64,000 nucleotides of DNA from Amblyomma americanum (taxonomy: Eukaryota; Arthropoda; Arachnida; Ixodida; Ixodidae), in assembly GCF_052857255.1 (NCBI RefSeq), contig NC_135500.1:158687689-158751688 (forward strand), given 5' to 3'. How positions within the stretch are numbered: position 1 is the first letter of the stretch; each line of letters starts with the position of its first letter. A program made the position numbers and the translations under genes. The notes under the pieces are model-generated. The model saw nothing but the letters and a program-made list of their open reading frames with translations, was not told where the DNA came from and did not search any database. Positions 39,860 through 52,254 of the stretch are shown here, in pieces.

Positions 39860-39875
39860 TAAGGAATTAGTAGCG

Positions 39876-40117
39876 GGAGCCGCCGCGGTGGCTCAGTGGT
39901 TATGGCGCTCGGCTGCTGACCAGACAGACGCGGGTTAGATCCCGGCCGCGGCGGTCGAATTTCGATGGAGGCGAAATTCTAGAGGTCCGTGTTCTCTGCG
40001 ATGTCAGTGCACGTAAAAGAACCCCAGGTGATTGAGATCTCTGGAGACCTTCACTACGGCGTCTCTCATAGTCTGAGTCGCTTAGGGACGTTAAACCACC
40101 ATAAACCAAACCGAACC
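39876..40117 (+). mobile_element. SINE-2 copy, full length, with target-site duplication
   Basis: It starts GGAGCCGCCGCGGTGGCTCA (A box) and continues through GGGTTAGATCCCGGCC (B-box region), the family body and the end GGGACGTTAAACCACCATAA followed by ACCAAACC. The 11-base direct repeat AATTAGTAGCG is present at 39865-39875 and 40118-40128. Confidence 0.96.
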
Positions 40118-40129
40118 AATTAGTAGCGA

Positions 40130-41468
40130 AGCTTTGAGGCTCTATAGCATGTGCTAAGTCCACATTGTTGTGTCTGAATACCAAAATTGTTTTACAACAA
40201 ATCTACTGTCATTGTCATAATAAACTGCCTAGTTCCGTCCACTGTTCAACAAGTCTGTGGCCACGCTATCTGAGAAAACTTCATAATCTCATCATCCTAC
40301 CTTACTCTGTCAATATTGCAGTACAATAAATAGCACCAAAAGGCTTTCTGTGCCTTTTATGAAGGTTCTTATTGCCTTAAAGGCTCCATCTTTCCCACAC
40401 GAATGTCCACGAAAGATTCCGTGAGGCAAAAAATAAGCGGAGCTGAGCAGCTAGCAAATTCCACAAGCCAGTAACGTAAAAATAAGCGTCAAGATCCAAA
40501 GAGTGGCATGTTTTTTCCGCAAGGTTCACGCACGACTGCGGTGAGAGCACACTTCCAGTGGCCCTGATTATCAACCGAGGTAAAGATACATGTTGTTCTT
40601 ATGAATGATAACCCTTACCGGGTCACTGAATATATTTTCTTCATCTCTGTAATCATCGGCCTGGCCTTATTTCCTCACTCGATGGCGCACACACCGTTCC
40701 TGAAGCAGGCTGCTCTAGCAGCCGTAAAAGATCAGCCGGCAACGAGCGAGCGGAGGAATCCTACACACTGCTATTCCCTCAGTCGACCGTAGGGATTGAC
40801 TACCGCTGTAACAAAATTGTAACAAACACGAAGCGGCCATCCTCGCAACCTGATGCTGCAGGCGGTTCATAGCACCGGTGCACATGAATGGTCTCTCATG
40901 GGGTCAGAAACGCGTGAAACGCTCTTCCATGACGGCAGGAGTCGTTTATCTTTCTTGCCTCTTGAGTCAGCCTAATGAACCAAGGTAGATGCCGCCATAA
41001 ATTTTTATTACTGATCTCGCTATACATTTGTTTTTTTTTATTTTCATCAGGGGGAGACCGACTGTTTGCCTTCTTTCTTGATGCTGCGTAGAAATGTGTT
41101 GGAATATCGCTTGGAGCTGTCCGAGCGTTACTTGCTGCAGCGTCTTTTGCATGTGGCCTATCGTCGTTTTTAGAACATCCAATGCGCCCCACCGCCGGTC
41201 TCTGCTTTCCGAGAGACAAAATTAAAGGGCGCGTTTGGTGGAAACGCCGTCGTCGGCGTAATTAAAAGATCCTGACCGTTTGAGAGGGTAGGCACATAGC
41301 AAAGAAACGGCGCAGAAAATAGAAAATGGCCAAGCGGAATCTCCTTTCGATCGGCACTCAAGCACGCTACCTCTACACCACTGAGAAACGTTCGTTCAGT
41401 ATAATAGCCGCCATGTGCGAGCGCCTCACATCGCACAGTAGGCGAATTCCAATTCCAATACAGGAACA
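40130..41468. other. No confirmed gene; possible tRNA-like fragment near 41350
   Basis: The minus strand around 41395-41345 reads CTCAGTGGTGTAGAGGTAGC, an A-box-like sequence, but no matching B box or tRNA fold follows. It may be an old SINE head. Overlapping minus frames at 40896-41219 include an amphipathic stretch (LKTTIGHMQKTLQQVTLGQL) without a recognised domain. Confidence 0.3.
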
Positions 41469-41479
41469 TTTATTTGGTT

Positions 41480-41722
41480 TGGATTGGTTTCTGGGGGTTT
41501 AACGTCCCAAAGCGAGTCAAGCTATGAAGGAAGCCGTATTGAAGGGCTCTGGAATTTTCGACCACCTGGGGTTATTTAACCTCCACTGACATCGCACAGT
41601 ACACCAGCCTCTAGAATTTCGCCTGCATCGAAATGCGACCGCCGCTGCCGGGATCAAACCCGCGTCTTTCGGGTCAGCAGCCGAACGCCATAACCACTGA
41701 GCCACCGCGGCGGAATTATTTG
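41480..41722 (-). mobile_element. SINE-2 copy, full length, with target-site duplication
   Basis: The minus-strand head CCGCCGCGGTGGCTCAGTGG is followed by GGGTTTGATCCCGGC, the family body and the end CGCTTTGGGACGTTAAACCC. The 11-base direct repeat TTTATTTGGTT is present at 41469-41479 and 41723-41733. Confidence 0.95.
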
Positions 41723-41734
41723 TTTATTTGGTTA

Positions 41735-42440
41735 CTTACATATACCCTCAGGGCCGAAGCATTATAGAGGACTGGCGGTTAATACAATAGATTACGATTT
41801 AAGCGATGATCAATTAAACAGTTACGCAATTCTTGCAGGCTCAGTTCCATTAAGTAGAACAGAGTGAAAGTTACTAACGTTACCAAAGCTTACTATCGAT
41901 ACAGGATGGTGATTACAGTCACGTGATGTGCTTGGACATTTAAGGTGCACTTATATGTGTTCCCAAAGTTTTTTACTAGCGCTCTTGTGTCCACAAAGCT
42001 TTTTAATTGGGAACGAGTAGCAAGATTAAGTATTTATACATCAGGATAAGCATGCGCCTAACCTCCGTTATCGTATGCACTCCTTAGTCCTGAATAAAGC
42101 AAACAAATTGAAATATTTCACGTAGTAAAATATTCCCAGAAAGTATTTCCTTGAAAGAAATTGTAACTCAGTAACCATTGTAATGTCTGCCCATGACGTT
42201 GGTCGTCGTGACGTGCTTAATGAAAACTTTTCCAGTACACTGCAGTGCCTAATACTAAGTTGATACGAGAAAAAGTGTGGCAAACGAGTATTTTTCTTTC
42301 CTATCTCTCGCCTTGCAAGTTCGATACTGGGATGAAGATGGATTGAATTAATGTGAACTGTTCAAGAAATAATAACCTGTTAAATTTTTTGTTAGAGAAT
42401 AAATTCAAATTCCCGTTCTTAGGAAACTGCAATTGCTTTC
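41735..42440. other. No recognisable gene or repeat
   Basis: Unique-looking AT-rich sequence. Confidence 0.5.
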
Positions 42441-42441
42441 A

Positions 42442-42585
42442 GACTTGTTTCAATCTAGTGCTGAGAATGCTTCGAAAATTATTTCAGCTCTCAAAATACA
42501 GAGTTGTGTGGGCGACTTGTTTCAATCTAGTGCTGAGAATGCTTCGAAAATTATTTCAGCTCTCAAAATACAGAGTTGTGTGGGC
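42442..42585 (+). repeat. Two exact tandem copies of a 72-bp unit
   Basis: The unit beginning GACTTGTTTCAATCTAGTGC occurs at 42442-42513 and 42514-42585 without a mismatch. The length is a multiple of three, which keeps a chance frame open, but there is no sign that the frame is coding. The identity of the copies suggests a recent duplication. Confidence 0.95.
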
Positions 42586-42814
42586 CGCCCAAATCCGTGT
42601 TCGCTATGATATTGCTTCACCTGGTTTTGGTTGTTTGGTTCTCAGCAGAAAAGCCCGGAAAGAGGAAGGAAACAGCACTACTTCTCAGCATCACACAGGC
42701 AGTTTCCTTTTAGAACTGGTTCATAAGCATGCTGAATTTTAACGCGACAGCCTTAATGGCCCCATAAACCAGCAAATCCGGTGTCGATGTTGTCGGCGTT
42801 GTGAGCGTGAAATC

Positions 42815-43080
42815 ACTGGCATGGCTGTAGCAGGCGGCCCCCAGAGAGCAACCTAGAAGGCAGGTGGGGACCTATATTACGGGACCTTGTGACGTCGTCA
42901 CAACCTGCTCGCCAGATAGTGAGCCAACGGCCCACCCTGGCACTTAAATTACTGATTGGTCGCCCTGAAACAGCAACCTGGGCCTCACAACAGTAGGGCC
43001 CACCACAAAAAGCACCTTCCATCGGAGGGCCCTGGCGCATCGCTTAACCGCAGCACCACTGCTCCAGGAGGAGTATGAGG
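42815..43080 (-). repeat. Dispersed repeat family T, left-arm copy
   Basis: This is the fullest copy of the family. On the minus strand it starts with a tRNA-like block (CAGTGGTGCTGCGGTTAAGC) and continues to TTGCTCTCTGGGG. Confidence 0.6.
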
Positions 43081-43329
43081 AATCCCAGGGATCTATGCAA
43101 GTAGAGCATGACCTTCTGCATAAATGGGAATTAATAGGTTACGCTATCACTTCATACCTTTAAGTCGGAGCTTAAGTGTCCCGCCCAATGTTTGCACATT
43201 TTGTTGTGAATGAATAATTTATGCCGCAAGGAAAAAAAAACGGGGGTATACTTCAGCTCCGCTTTAAGGGTATGAGGCGACAAAGTAGTGAATTAATTGC
43301 CGTATAGTGAGAATGTCATCTGTAATTTG

Positions 43330-43640
43330 CATTCATAGATCCCTGGGAGTCCACATACCAGTCCTGGCGCAGGGATGCAGCGGCTAAATGCGGCGCCACT
43401 GCCCTGCGATGATAGCTGCTCTCAGCGGTGTGCCTTGTGCGGCCCAGGTTGCTCTTCCCGAGGGAAAAATAATTATTTTAACTGGCAGTTGATGTGATGG
43501 GCAGTTTGCACCCAGCTAATGGGCAAGTTGTGACGACGCGGCGACGCGAGGTCATGTGACATAGGTTGCACACCTCCCTCCTAGGTTGCTCTCTGGGGAC
43601 CCACATGCCAAATGCTTGCCAGTGGTTTTGTAGCGATAGC
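43330..43640 (+). repeat. Dispersed repeat family T, right-arm copy
   Basis: Inverted partner of 42815-43080. It contains GGATGCAGCGGCTAAATGCG, CGGCCCAGGTTGCTCTTCCC, GGCAGTTGATGTGATGG and TAGGTTGCTCTCTGGGG. Confidence 0.6.
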
Positions 43641-44045
43641 TACACTGCGGTAGCATTTTGAGCCTTCAGCCTGACGGCGCCGCCACGCTGTGGCTGCGCC
43701 GCTACACTGCGGCTGGGCTGCCACCCTGTGGCTGCGCCGCCAGGCTGTCACGTGGTGCCGAGCAGCTGCCGGCGGCGTGGTGCCGTGGCTGATCACGTGG
43801 TTTGTCACCTGGTTGCTTACGTGACCAGCCAAGTAGTACGGAGCAGCTGCTACTGCCGGCGGCGCATCGCGCCAGTGAAACCGAGCTGCCAGAGCTGTGC
43901 GCATGCGCCATGTCAAGTGGGACGAAGATGAAGAAAGAACGCCCAGCTAAACGGAGCGGCGAATGACTGACTTTGCAGTTCAACTGAGCAAGTTCCTCTT
44001 GGCCAGCTGTAGATATCACGTCACTACAGATTTAAGCAGTGCTAC
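43640..44045 (+). repeat. Dispersed repeat family R, copy 2 (nested)
   Basis: It matches 15571-15895 from TTTGTAGCGATAGCTACACT to GGCCAGCTGTAGATATCACG. This copy has a locally amplified CTGTGGCTGCGCCGC motif at 43680-43745 that copy 1 lacks. It interrupts the foldback element of 42735-44147 between CACTGGC and the right terminus. Confidence 0.7.
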
Positions 44046-44149
44046 ACCAGCGCCAATTTTATTGCTCACAACTCCGGAGCCGTCAACGCCGACACCGGAT
44101 TTTGTGGTGAAGGGGGAATTTAATGCCAGTGCGTTAAAATCAAATGCAT

Positions 44150-44580
44150 AGACATTACGCTCCAAACGGAGGTTGAACTGCAATGAAAAGTTTTATCCGG
44201 ATTCTAAAGCTTATGAGCGCATGCAGAAAAGCGTGAGACGCGCTCGACCCGAGAATAAATTACCTGAATTCACGTTCGTGAGAAAAAGCGTAAAATCAGA
44301 TAGCTTGAAATTTCACAGCAAAGATGGAGTCGCGGCTCCCAAAAATGTGGTTCTAAAAAGTTAAGACGTTGGATACACAATTGCAAACATTAGAAAATTA
44401 TGGTTACATAGGCTGCTTTTGACAGTGCCTCCTAATTCTAGGTGTCTTAGTGTGTACAGCAATATCTTACCTAATAATCCTCTGGGACTCTGTGATTTGA
44501 ACTTAAACACCATAATCGGCATCATAATCATTATCGCCATCAATATTTATTTTGCTCTTAAAGTGCCCAGTAGCACACAA
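44150..44580. other. No recognisable gene or repeat
   Basis: Unique-looking AT-rich sequence between two foldback elements. Confidence 0.5.
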
Positions 44581-45470
44581 CCAGGTGTTTCAGGCAAGAC
44601 TGAGTATTTATCAAAAATTGGTATTTGGGGTAAAAATACGGCCATTTCAGCATAATAGTACCAATGTTGACAGACGCCAGCAAAACCTGTAACTCGTTTT
44701 AAGTAGTAAACTGGTTAAATATTTTTAATAATCAATATTTACCTATTAGAGTTAGGCGCCAATTTGCAACTAGACATTTGTAGCCGGTCGTTAGTAATAA
44801 TAATTGGTTTTGGGGGGGGGGGAGGAAATGGCGCAGTATCTGTCTCATTTATCGTTGGACACCTGAACCGCGCCGTAAGGGAAGAGTAAAGGAGGGAGCG
44901 AAAGAAGAAAGGAAGAGAGAGGTGTAGTAGAGGAGGGCTCCGGAATAATTTCGACCACCTGGGGATTTTTAACGTGCACTTACATCGCACAGCACACGGG
45001 CGCCTTAGCGTTTTTCCTCCATAAAAACGCTAAGGCGCCCGTTAGTTTTTGCAATTTAGAAAACGCAATTACCCTTAGGCTGTGGCTCCACAAAATTTGG
45101 CTATTTTCACTAGTTACGTGCACTTCAAAGGTAGCGTTGCCTGCTTGCTTTTCGAAAGCGCATTAATTTGGGCACGATGTGGCCAAATTTTGTCGAGCCA
45201 CAGCGCCGAGGATAATCACGTTTTCGAAATTCATAAAACTGATATGGTTATTACTAACGAGCGGCTACAAATCTCAAGTTGTAAATAGGCGCCTATCTCT
45301 AAAAGTTCAACCGTTAATTATTAAAAATTACTTATACAGCTTACTACTTAAATCGATTCACCGGTTTTCTGCTGTCCGCCAACACTGGTACTACTATGAC
45401 ACAAAAGCGACATTTTACCCCAAAAAGCCTCTTTTTGAAATTAACGTAAAATCCTCACTGGAACACCTGG
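44581..45470. mobile_element. Palindromic MITE-like element with CCAGGTGT termini
   Basis: Termini are CCAGGTGT (44581) and ACACCTGG (45470). Outer arms 44581-44795 and 45245-45470 are inverted copies (GGGGTAAAA, AGTACCA(A/G)TGTTG, TTTTTAATAAT, TAGGCGCC, TAGCCG(G/C)TCGTTAGTAATAA). Inner arms 45047-45110 and 45175-45240 continue the palindrome (GGCTGTGGCTCCACAAAATT against its complement). A Ruka SINE is inserted between the outer and inner parts of the left arm, at 44796-45039. Without it the element would be about 640 bp and almost entirely palindromic. The TIR start is shared with 20683-21415. Confidence 0.78.
44796..45039 (-). mobile_element. 5'-truncated Ruka SINE ending in a snap-back hairpin
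   Basis: The tail and body match other Ruka copies up to CATAAAAACGC. The tRNA-like head is then missing and is replaced by TAAGGCGCCC, the inverted complement of GGGCGCCTTA just upstream. The result is a perfect 18-base hairpin stem (GGGCGCCTTAGCGTTTTT against its complement) with a 7-base loop. The copy is flanked by CGTTAGT at 44789-44795 and 45040-45046, a likely target-site duplication. A G run at 44811-44820 extends the A/G-rich tail boundary. Confidence 0.85.
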
Positions 45471-45474
45471 TATA

Positions 45475-46220
45475 GTGGGGAAGATTTACATTACTTGAGA
45501 TGGCACACAAACGTCATCCAAGATCACACAGGTTTCAGCTCCAAACAAATATTTGTATCGCTAAGCTTAGCGGCGTAACGCATTGATCAGCGAAGCCGTT
45601 ACACCTTTGGTTTAGCCTTTAGGCCTTGCAATTTGCCGTGGAATCTTCAGCGTAGGCTAAAGCTGAGCCGTGCAGCCATCCGTTGCCTCCTACCCCCGCT
45701 CAGTCTTTCATTTCGCTCTTTCCCTCTCCTTCATCTCCTCTAAGCGTGCAGAAAGGGATTTCGCTTAGTGTTCCTGTGTATGCCCCCGCAGGAGCTCCTT
45801 GCTGTAGCATATACAGGAACACTAATTTCACTTACGCCACCTTGCCACCTGTTGGCCGCAAATGGCAGTGGCCGCCTGCCGCAGATGGCAGCACGCAATT
45901 TGAATTTAATAGTTTTAATTTATCAATTATGGTATATTAAAATGCCTTACATTTATTCTATCAAGGTAAATCAATTTGTCACTAAGTATTTAATATCTTA
46001 CGGCTGGCCCTGCAGCTTTCATGGCACAATCCAGGGCTCAACGCATAGACCAAAGCTATCACAGCCTCCTCTGTAAAAAGAAATGTGATGAAAAGGACTC
46101 CAAAATTTCAAGGAGATCCTTCGCCGTAGACAACGCAGCATTGACTAAAGGCAGATAAATCATAAAAATGGTAAGCATGAACACTAAATTCAGTGAGTGA
46201 CCACACAGCGAAAATTTTCA
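45475..46220. other. No gene; one short hairpin
   Basis: At 45764-45826, CTTAGTGTTCCTGTGTATGC is followed 20 bases later by its near complement GCATATACAGGAACACTAA, giving a stem of about 17 pairs with one bulge. The rest is unassigned. Confidence 0.5.
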
Positions 46221-46554
<334 letters not shown>

Positions 46555-47177
46555 CAATCAATCAATCAATCAATCTTTATTTTTTCGGTGCCCAGGAACA
46601 ACCCAAAGGTCTTGGTGCTGGTACACCATTCACACGCACAAAATGTACATTTATTTCACTACAAAGGAAGACACTCAGGGGAGGTAATGCAGCAGTCAAG
46701 GCGATAGAAAAAAAAGACACATAAACTAGGCGCGACAGCAAGCATGAAGCAAAAAAGCGAGAACAAGGAAACAGCGAGAACAGCGGTAAATGAAAACAGC
46801 TAGAACAGGCAACAGACACATAAATAACTAATAAAACAATAAACAAAGAGAATGAACACAAGAACGACCGATAACAGCCAAGTACAGCATATATCAAAAT
46901 ACAAACAAGAATAAAGCCAATACTAATATGAACGAATAAGAGATCTCTGAAATACAAGCTAGAAATACAATCATACACAATAAGAACTGTAATTAGTGAA
47001 CGCGTTACAGACAATCAGGCGTGAGTACACAGTATTAAAGAAATAATATTAATGAAAACAAGTACACGTGATGTACAATTAAGGAGAGAAAAAAACAATA
47101 TAATACCGGTGCAAACGCACAAGTGTAGTAAAGACAAAATGCATGAAAGGGGAAGTTATGTATGAGAAAAAGAGTGC

Positions 47178-49977
47178 TCAAAGTGAAACGTCACGGACAT
47201 TCAATATAAAGGAAGGGAGAGAATTTTCGAATATATCAAGGTGAGGACAAAGAGAATTAAACAAATTTTGCATTCTGTCCAGAGGGGAGAGGGAGTGCAG
47301 GAGCGCAGAAACTTGAAATGGTCTGAATTCCCTTATGCTCTTTCGCGGTACACGCAAAAGGATACGCGCTAGGAGCTGAGGGCATAGAATGTGACCATGA
47401 AGAAGTTTATACAAGAAAATTATATCTGCCCTCACGCGACGGCAGCTAAGAGAAGGAAGCTGCAGTGAGTTACTCCGTCTGGGATGAGAGCTAGAAGTTT
47501 TGCAAGAAAACCGATGTTGAAATATGCATAAAAACTTTATCTGAACTCTGTCGATTTTTTCACAGTTCGACTGGCAAGTGCCGCTCCAAACAACAGACGC
47601 ATATTCCAAAAGCGGCAAGCATATGGAGAGGTAGAGCTTTAAGAAAGGGAGTTGGGATCGAAACTCTCTCGAAAGCCTGCAGATGAAGCCGAGTGTACGC
47701 ATAGCCCGTAGAGCAATGCGTTTTGTATGAGAGGAGAAGCTGAGGCTACGGTCGAAAAGTACGCCGAGGTCATTAATTTCATCAACCCTGGGCAGTGGCC
47801 TACCATTCACAGAATAAGAGTAGAGAAGACTGTGCGTTTTACGCGTAAATGAGACAACCTTGGTTTTAGATGAATTGAGAGTGAGCCCATTCTTCAAGCA
47901 CCAATCAGAGAAGGCGGATATGTCCGATTGCAATGAGAAGCAATCATGAAGAGTATGTATTGCCTTGAACATTTTTATATCGTCCGCATAAAGGAGAAAC
48001 GAGGAGTTATTGACCACGGAGGAAACGTCATTGATAAAAACAGAGAACAGAAGCGGGCCTAATACCGAGCCCTGAGGAACTCCGCTGGTTGGAGTGTAAA
48101 CAAATGAGGTCTGTCCATTTACACTGACAAAGCAGGACCGATCAAGAAGATAGTTGCGTAAGAGGGCTACAATTGAAACGTCGATCTCAAGCAGCAGAAG
48201 CTTTTGAAGAAGTAATGAGTGAGTAACAACGTCGAAAGCTTTGCTCAAATCACAGTACACAGCGTCTACCTGACTCCTCTGAAGGACTTCAGCTGATGTA
48301 TACGTCATAAAAGTCACAAGGTTAGTTGTAGTAGAACGACCTTTTATGAAACCATGCTGATTATGTATGATTACATGTTTGAGGTGGAAGGAAAGTACTT
48401 TGTGCAAAGCTAATTCAAAAAGCTTAGAGGTTGCACAAAGAAGAGAAATGGGGCGGTAGTTCGAAACTTCAGATTTGTTTCCTGATTTGAAGACAGGGAA
48501 AACACGCGCCGTTTTCCACACGCGGGGAAAGGCAGAATTTTTCAAACAGTTATTAAATATCGTGGTTAAAACAGGGACGAAGGTACTATTGAAGGCTTTT
48601 ATTATGGCGGCTGGAATGCCATCAGGTCCAGGGGACAAAGATGGTTTCAAACACTTAAGACTCTCACTTACTAACTTCTCGTCAAGAAGAACGGAATTAG
48701 GTGCGCCAGCTGGAAGGCATACGGAATCGCAACGTGGAGATTTGTACACGGAGGAAAAGTGTTGAGCAAAGCCGTCAGCGACGTTCCGAATTTCATTCCC
48801 ATGAGAGTCAACTAAGTGAATATGACTATCAGATTTATTCGAGCGTTTGCGAACGTATCTCCAGAATTCAGTAGAACGATTAGAGGCACTATTCTCTAAA
48901 TATTCAAGATAGGACTCATGATCACGCTTGTACAGGCGTTTGCAAAGGGAACGCAAGCGGCGAAATTCATCTGCCCATGTATCCAGCCCAGGGCGTTTCG
49001 CTTTATGGTGGGCCCGCTCCTTAAGTTTCAGCGCTGTTCTAAGTTCCTTGGAAAACCAGAACGGAAACTTGCTACTAGTAGGAGTGCGCACAGGTATGTA
49101 CTGGCGCATACCATTGAGAACTATTTCAGTGAAGCCACTGACTTGTTCGTCAACATCGCTGATTTCGTTTAAGACGGACCAGTCGACAGAAGAGAAAAAA
49201 CCGAAGAGACCAACATAGTCGCCAAGTGCATAAGCGAAACGGGGGCAATTCCCCTCACGATTTGAATTAGCAGAAGGTGGGACAGAAACCGAAGCCGTTA
49301 TTAGAATTGGAGGATGAAATTTGTCACAGCGAGTAAGTGAGATGTCAGATGTCGAGACACGAACATTTTCAAAATTAGATAAACAAATGTCTAGAACATT
49401 ACCACAACAGTTATCAATTAAATTGTGTTGCTGCAAGGTGTTAAAAGCTATGAAATCTAAAAGCCGGTTGCACTTACTAACTACATAATGATTGTTGTGT
49501 GAATATGTAAAGGTATTCCAGTTAATACCTGGAGTATTAAAATCCCCTAAAATGAGCAGTTTGTGCTTGCTATGAGAAGTGATAACATATTCAATAGAAT
49601 GTAGTACATCAACGTAGGCAGGAGGAGGCAGATTAGGGGAAATATAGAAAGCTGCCAATAAGAGTTTTTGATGTCGAGTTAAAGTTAGCTCTAACCAGAC
49701 AGATTCTTCGATGGTTTCCAGGTCGGAACGCTGAACGCACTGCACGGAACTGTCAATAGCAATGAGCACTCCTCCTCCCTTTTGTTTAGAAGCTGATTCA
49801 GGGCGGTCACTTCGAAAAACAGAATAGTTATTAGGAAAGAAGTCACCTGAGTTAACTTCGCTAGACAGCCAGGTCTCAGTAATTACAACAGCCGAATAAC
49901 AAGAGGCTAAAACATTGGAAAAAAATACAGGTCCCTTAGTCCGAAGACCTCGGGCATTTTGGTAATATATATCCAAG

Positions 49978-50000
<23 letters not shown>
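47178..50000 (-). CDS. LINE ORF2: endonuclease and reverse transcriptase
   Basis: A single uninterrupted frame of about 940 codons. In target-primed reverse transcription the encoded endonuclease nicks DNA and the polymerase copies the LINE RNA from the exposed 3' end. Residues 1-235 form an apurinic-type endonuclease domain: NARGL (14-18), ITETWL with the catalytic Glu (39-44), GDFN (151-154) and LDICLSN (202-208). Near residue 228 the usual SDH motif is represented by CDKFHPPI. The reverse transcriptase spans roughly 450-760: NYRPISLL (513), YCDLSKAFD with the first Asp (581-589), SGVPQGSVLGPLLF (638-651) and the YADD active site (670-673). No RNase H follows. The frame opens at 50000 just after an in-frame stop and overlaps the end of ORF1. 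Its first candidate start is TTG at 49997, and no in-frame ATG occurs until about residue 297. Initiation is therefore unusual, probably coupled to ORF1 termination. Absence of stops over 2.8 kb suggests recent activity. Confidence 0.93.
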
Positions 50001-52253
<2,253 letters not shown>

Positions 52254-52254
52254 G

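Larger units (their letters stand above)
42735..44147. mobile_element. Composite foldback element with TTTTAACGC termini
   Basis: The outer termini are inverted: ATTTTAACGCGACAG at 42735 and CAGTGCGTTAAAAT ending at 44147. Each is followed inward by CAAATCCGGTGTCG-like and GTTGTGAGC sequence. Inside, 42815-43200 is an inverted copy of about 43210-43640, with a centre near 43205. Landmarks are CCCCAGAGAGCAACCTAG, GTGACGTCGTCACAACCTG, GGCACTTAAATTA, AGGGATCTATG and CATACCTTTAAGTCGGAGC and their complements. Both halves contain family T sequence. The region 43640-44045 is a family R copy lying between the right arm and the right terminus. No open frame is of interest. Confidence 0.7.

Noticed and set aside
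39900..40184. 94-codon minus-strand frame
   Set aside because: It lies entirely over a SINE-2 copy and its flanks.
46577..47014. 145-codon minus-strand frame downstream of LINE ORF2
   Set aside because: It lies in the LINE 3' untranslated region, has low-complexity hydrophobic composition and no domain, and probably arises from the A-rich plus strand.
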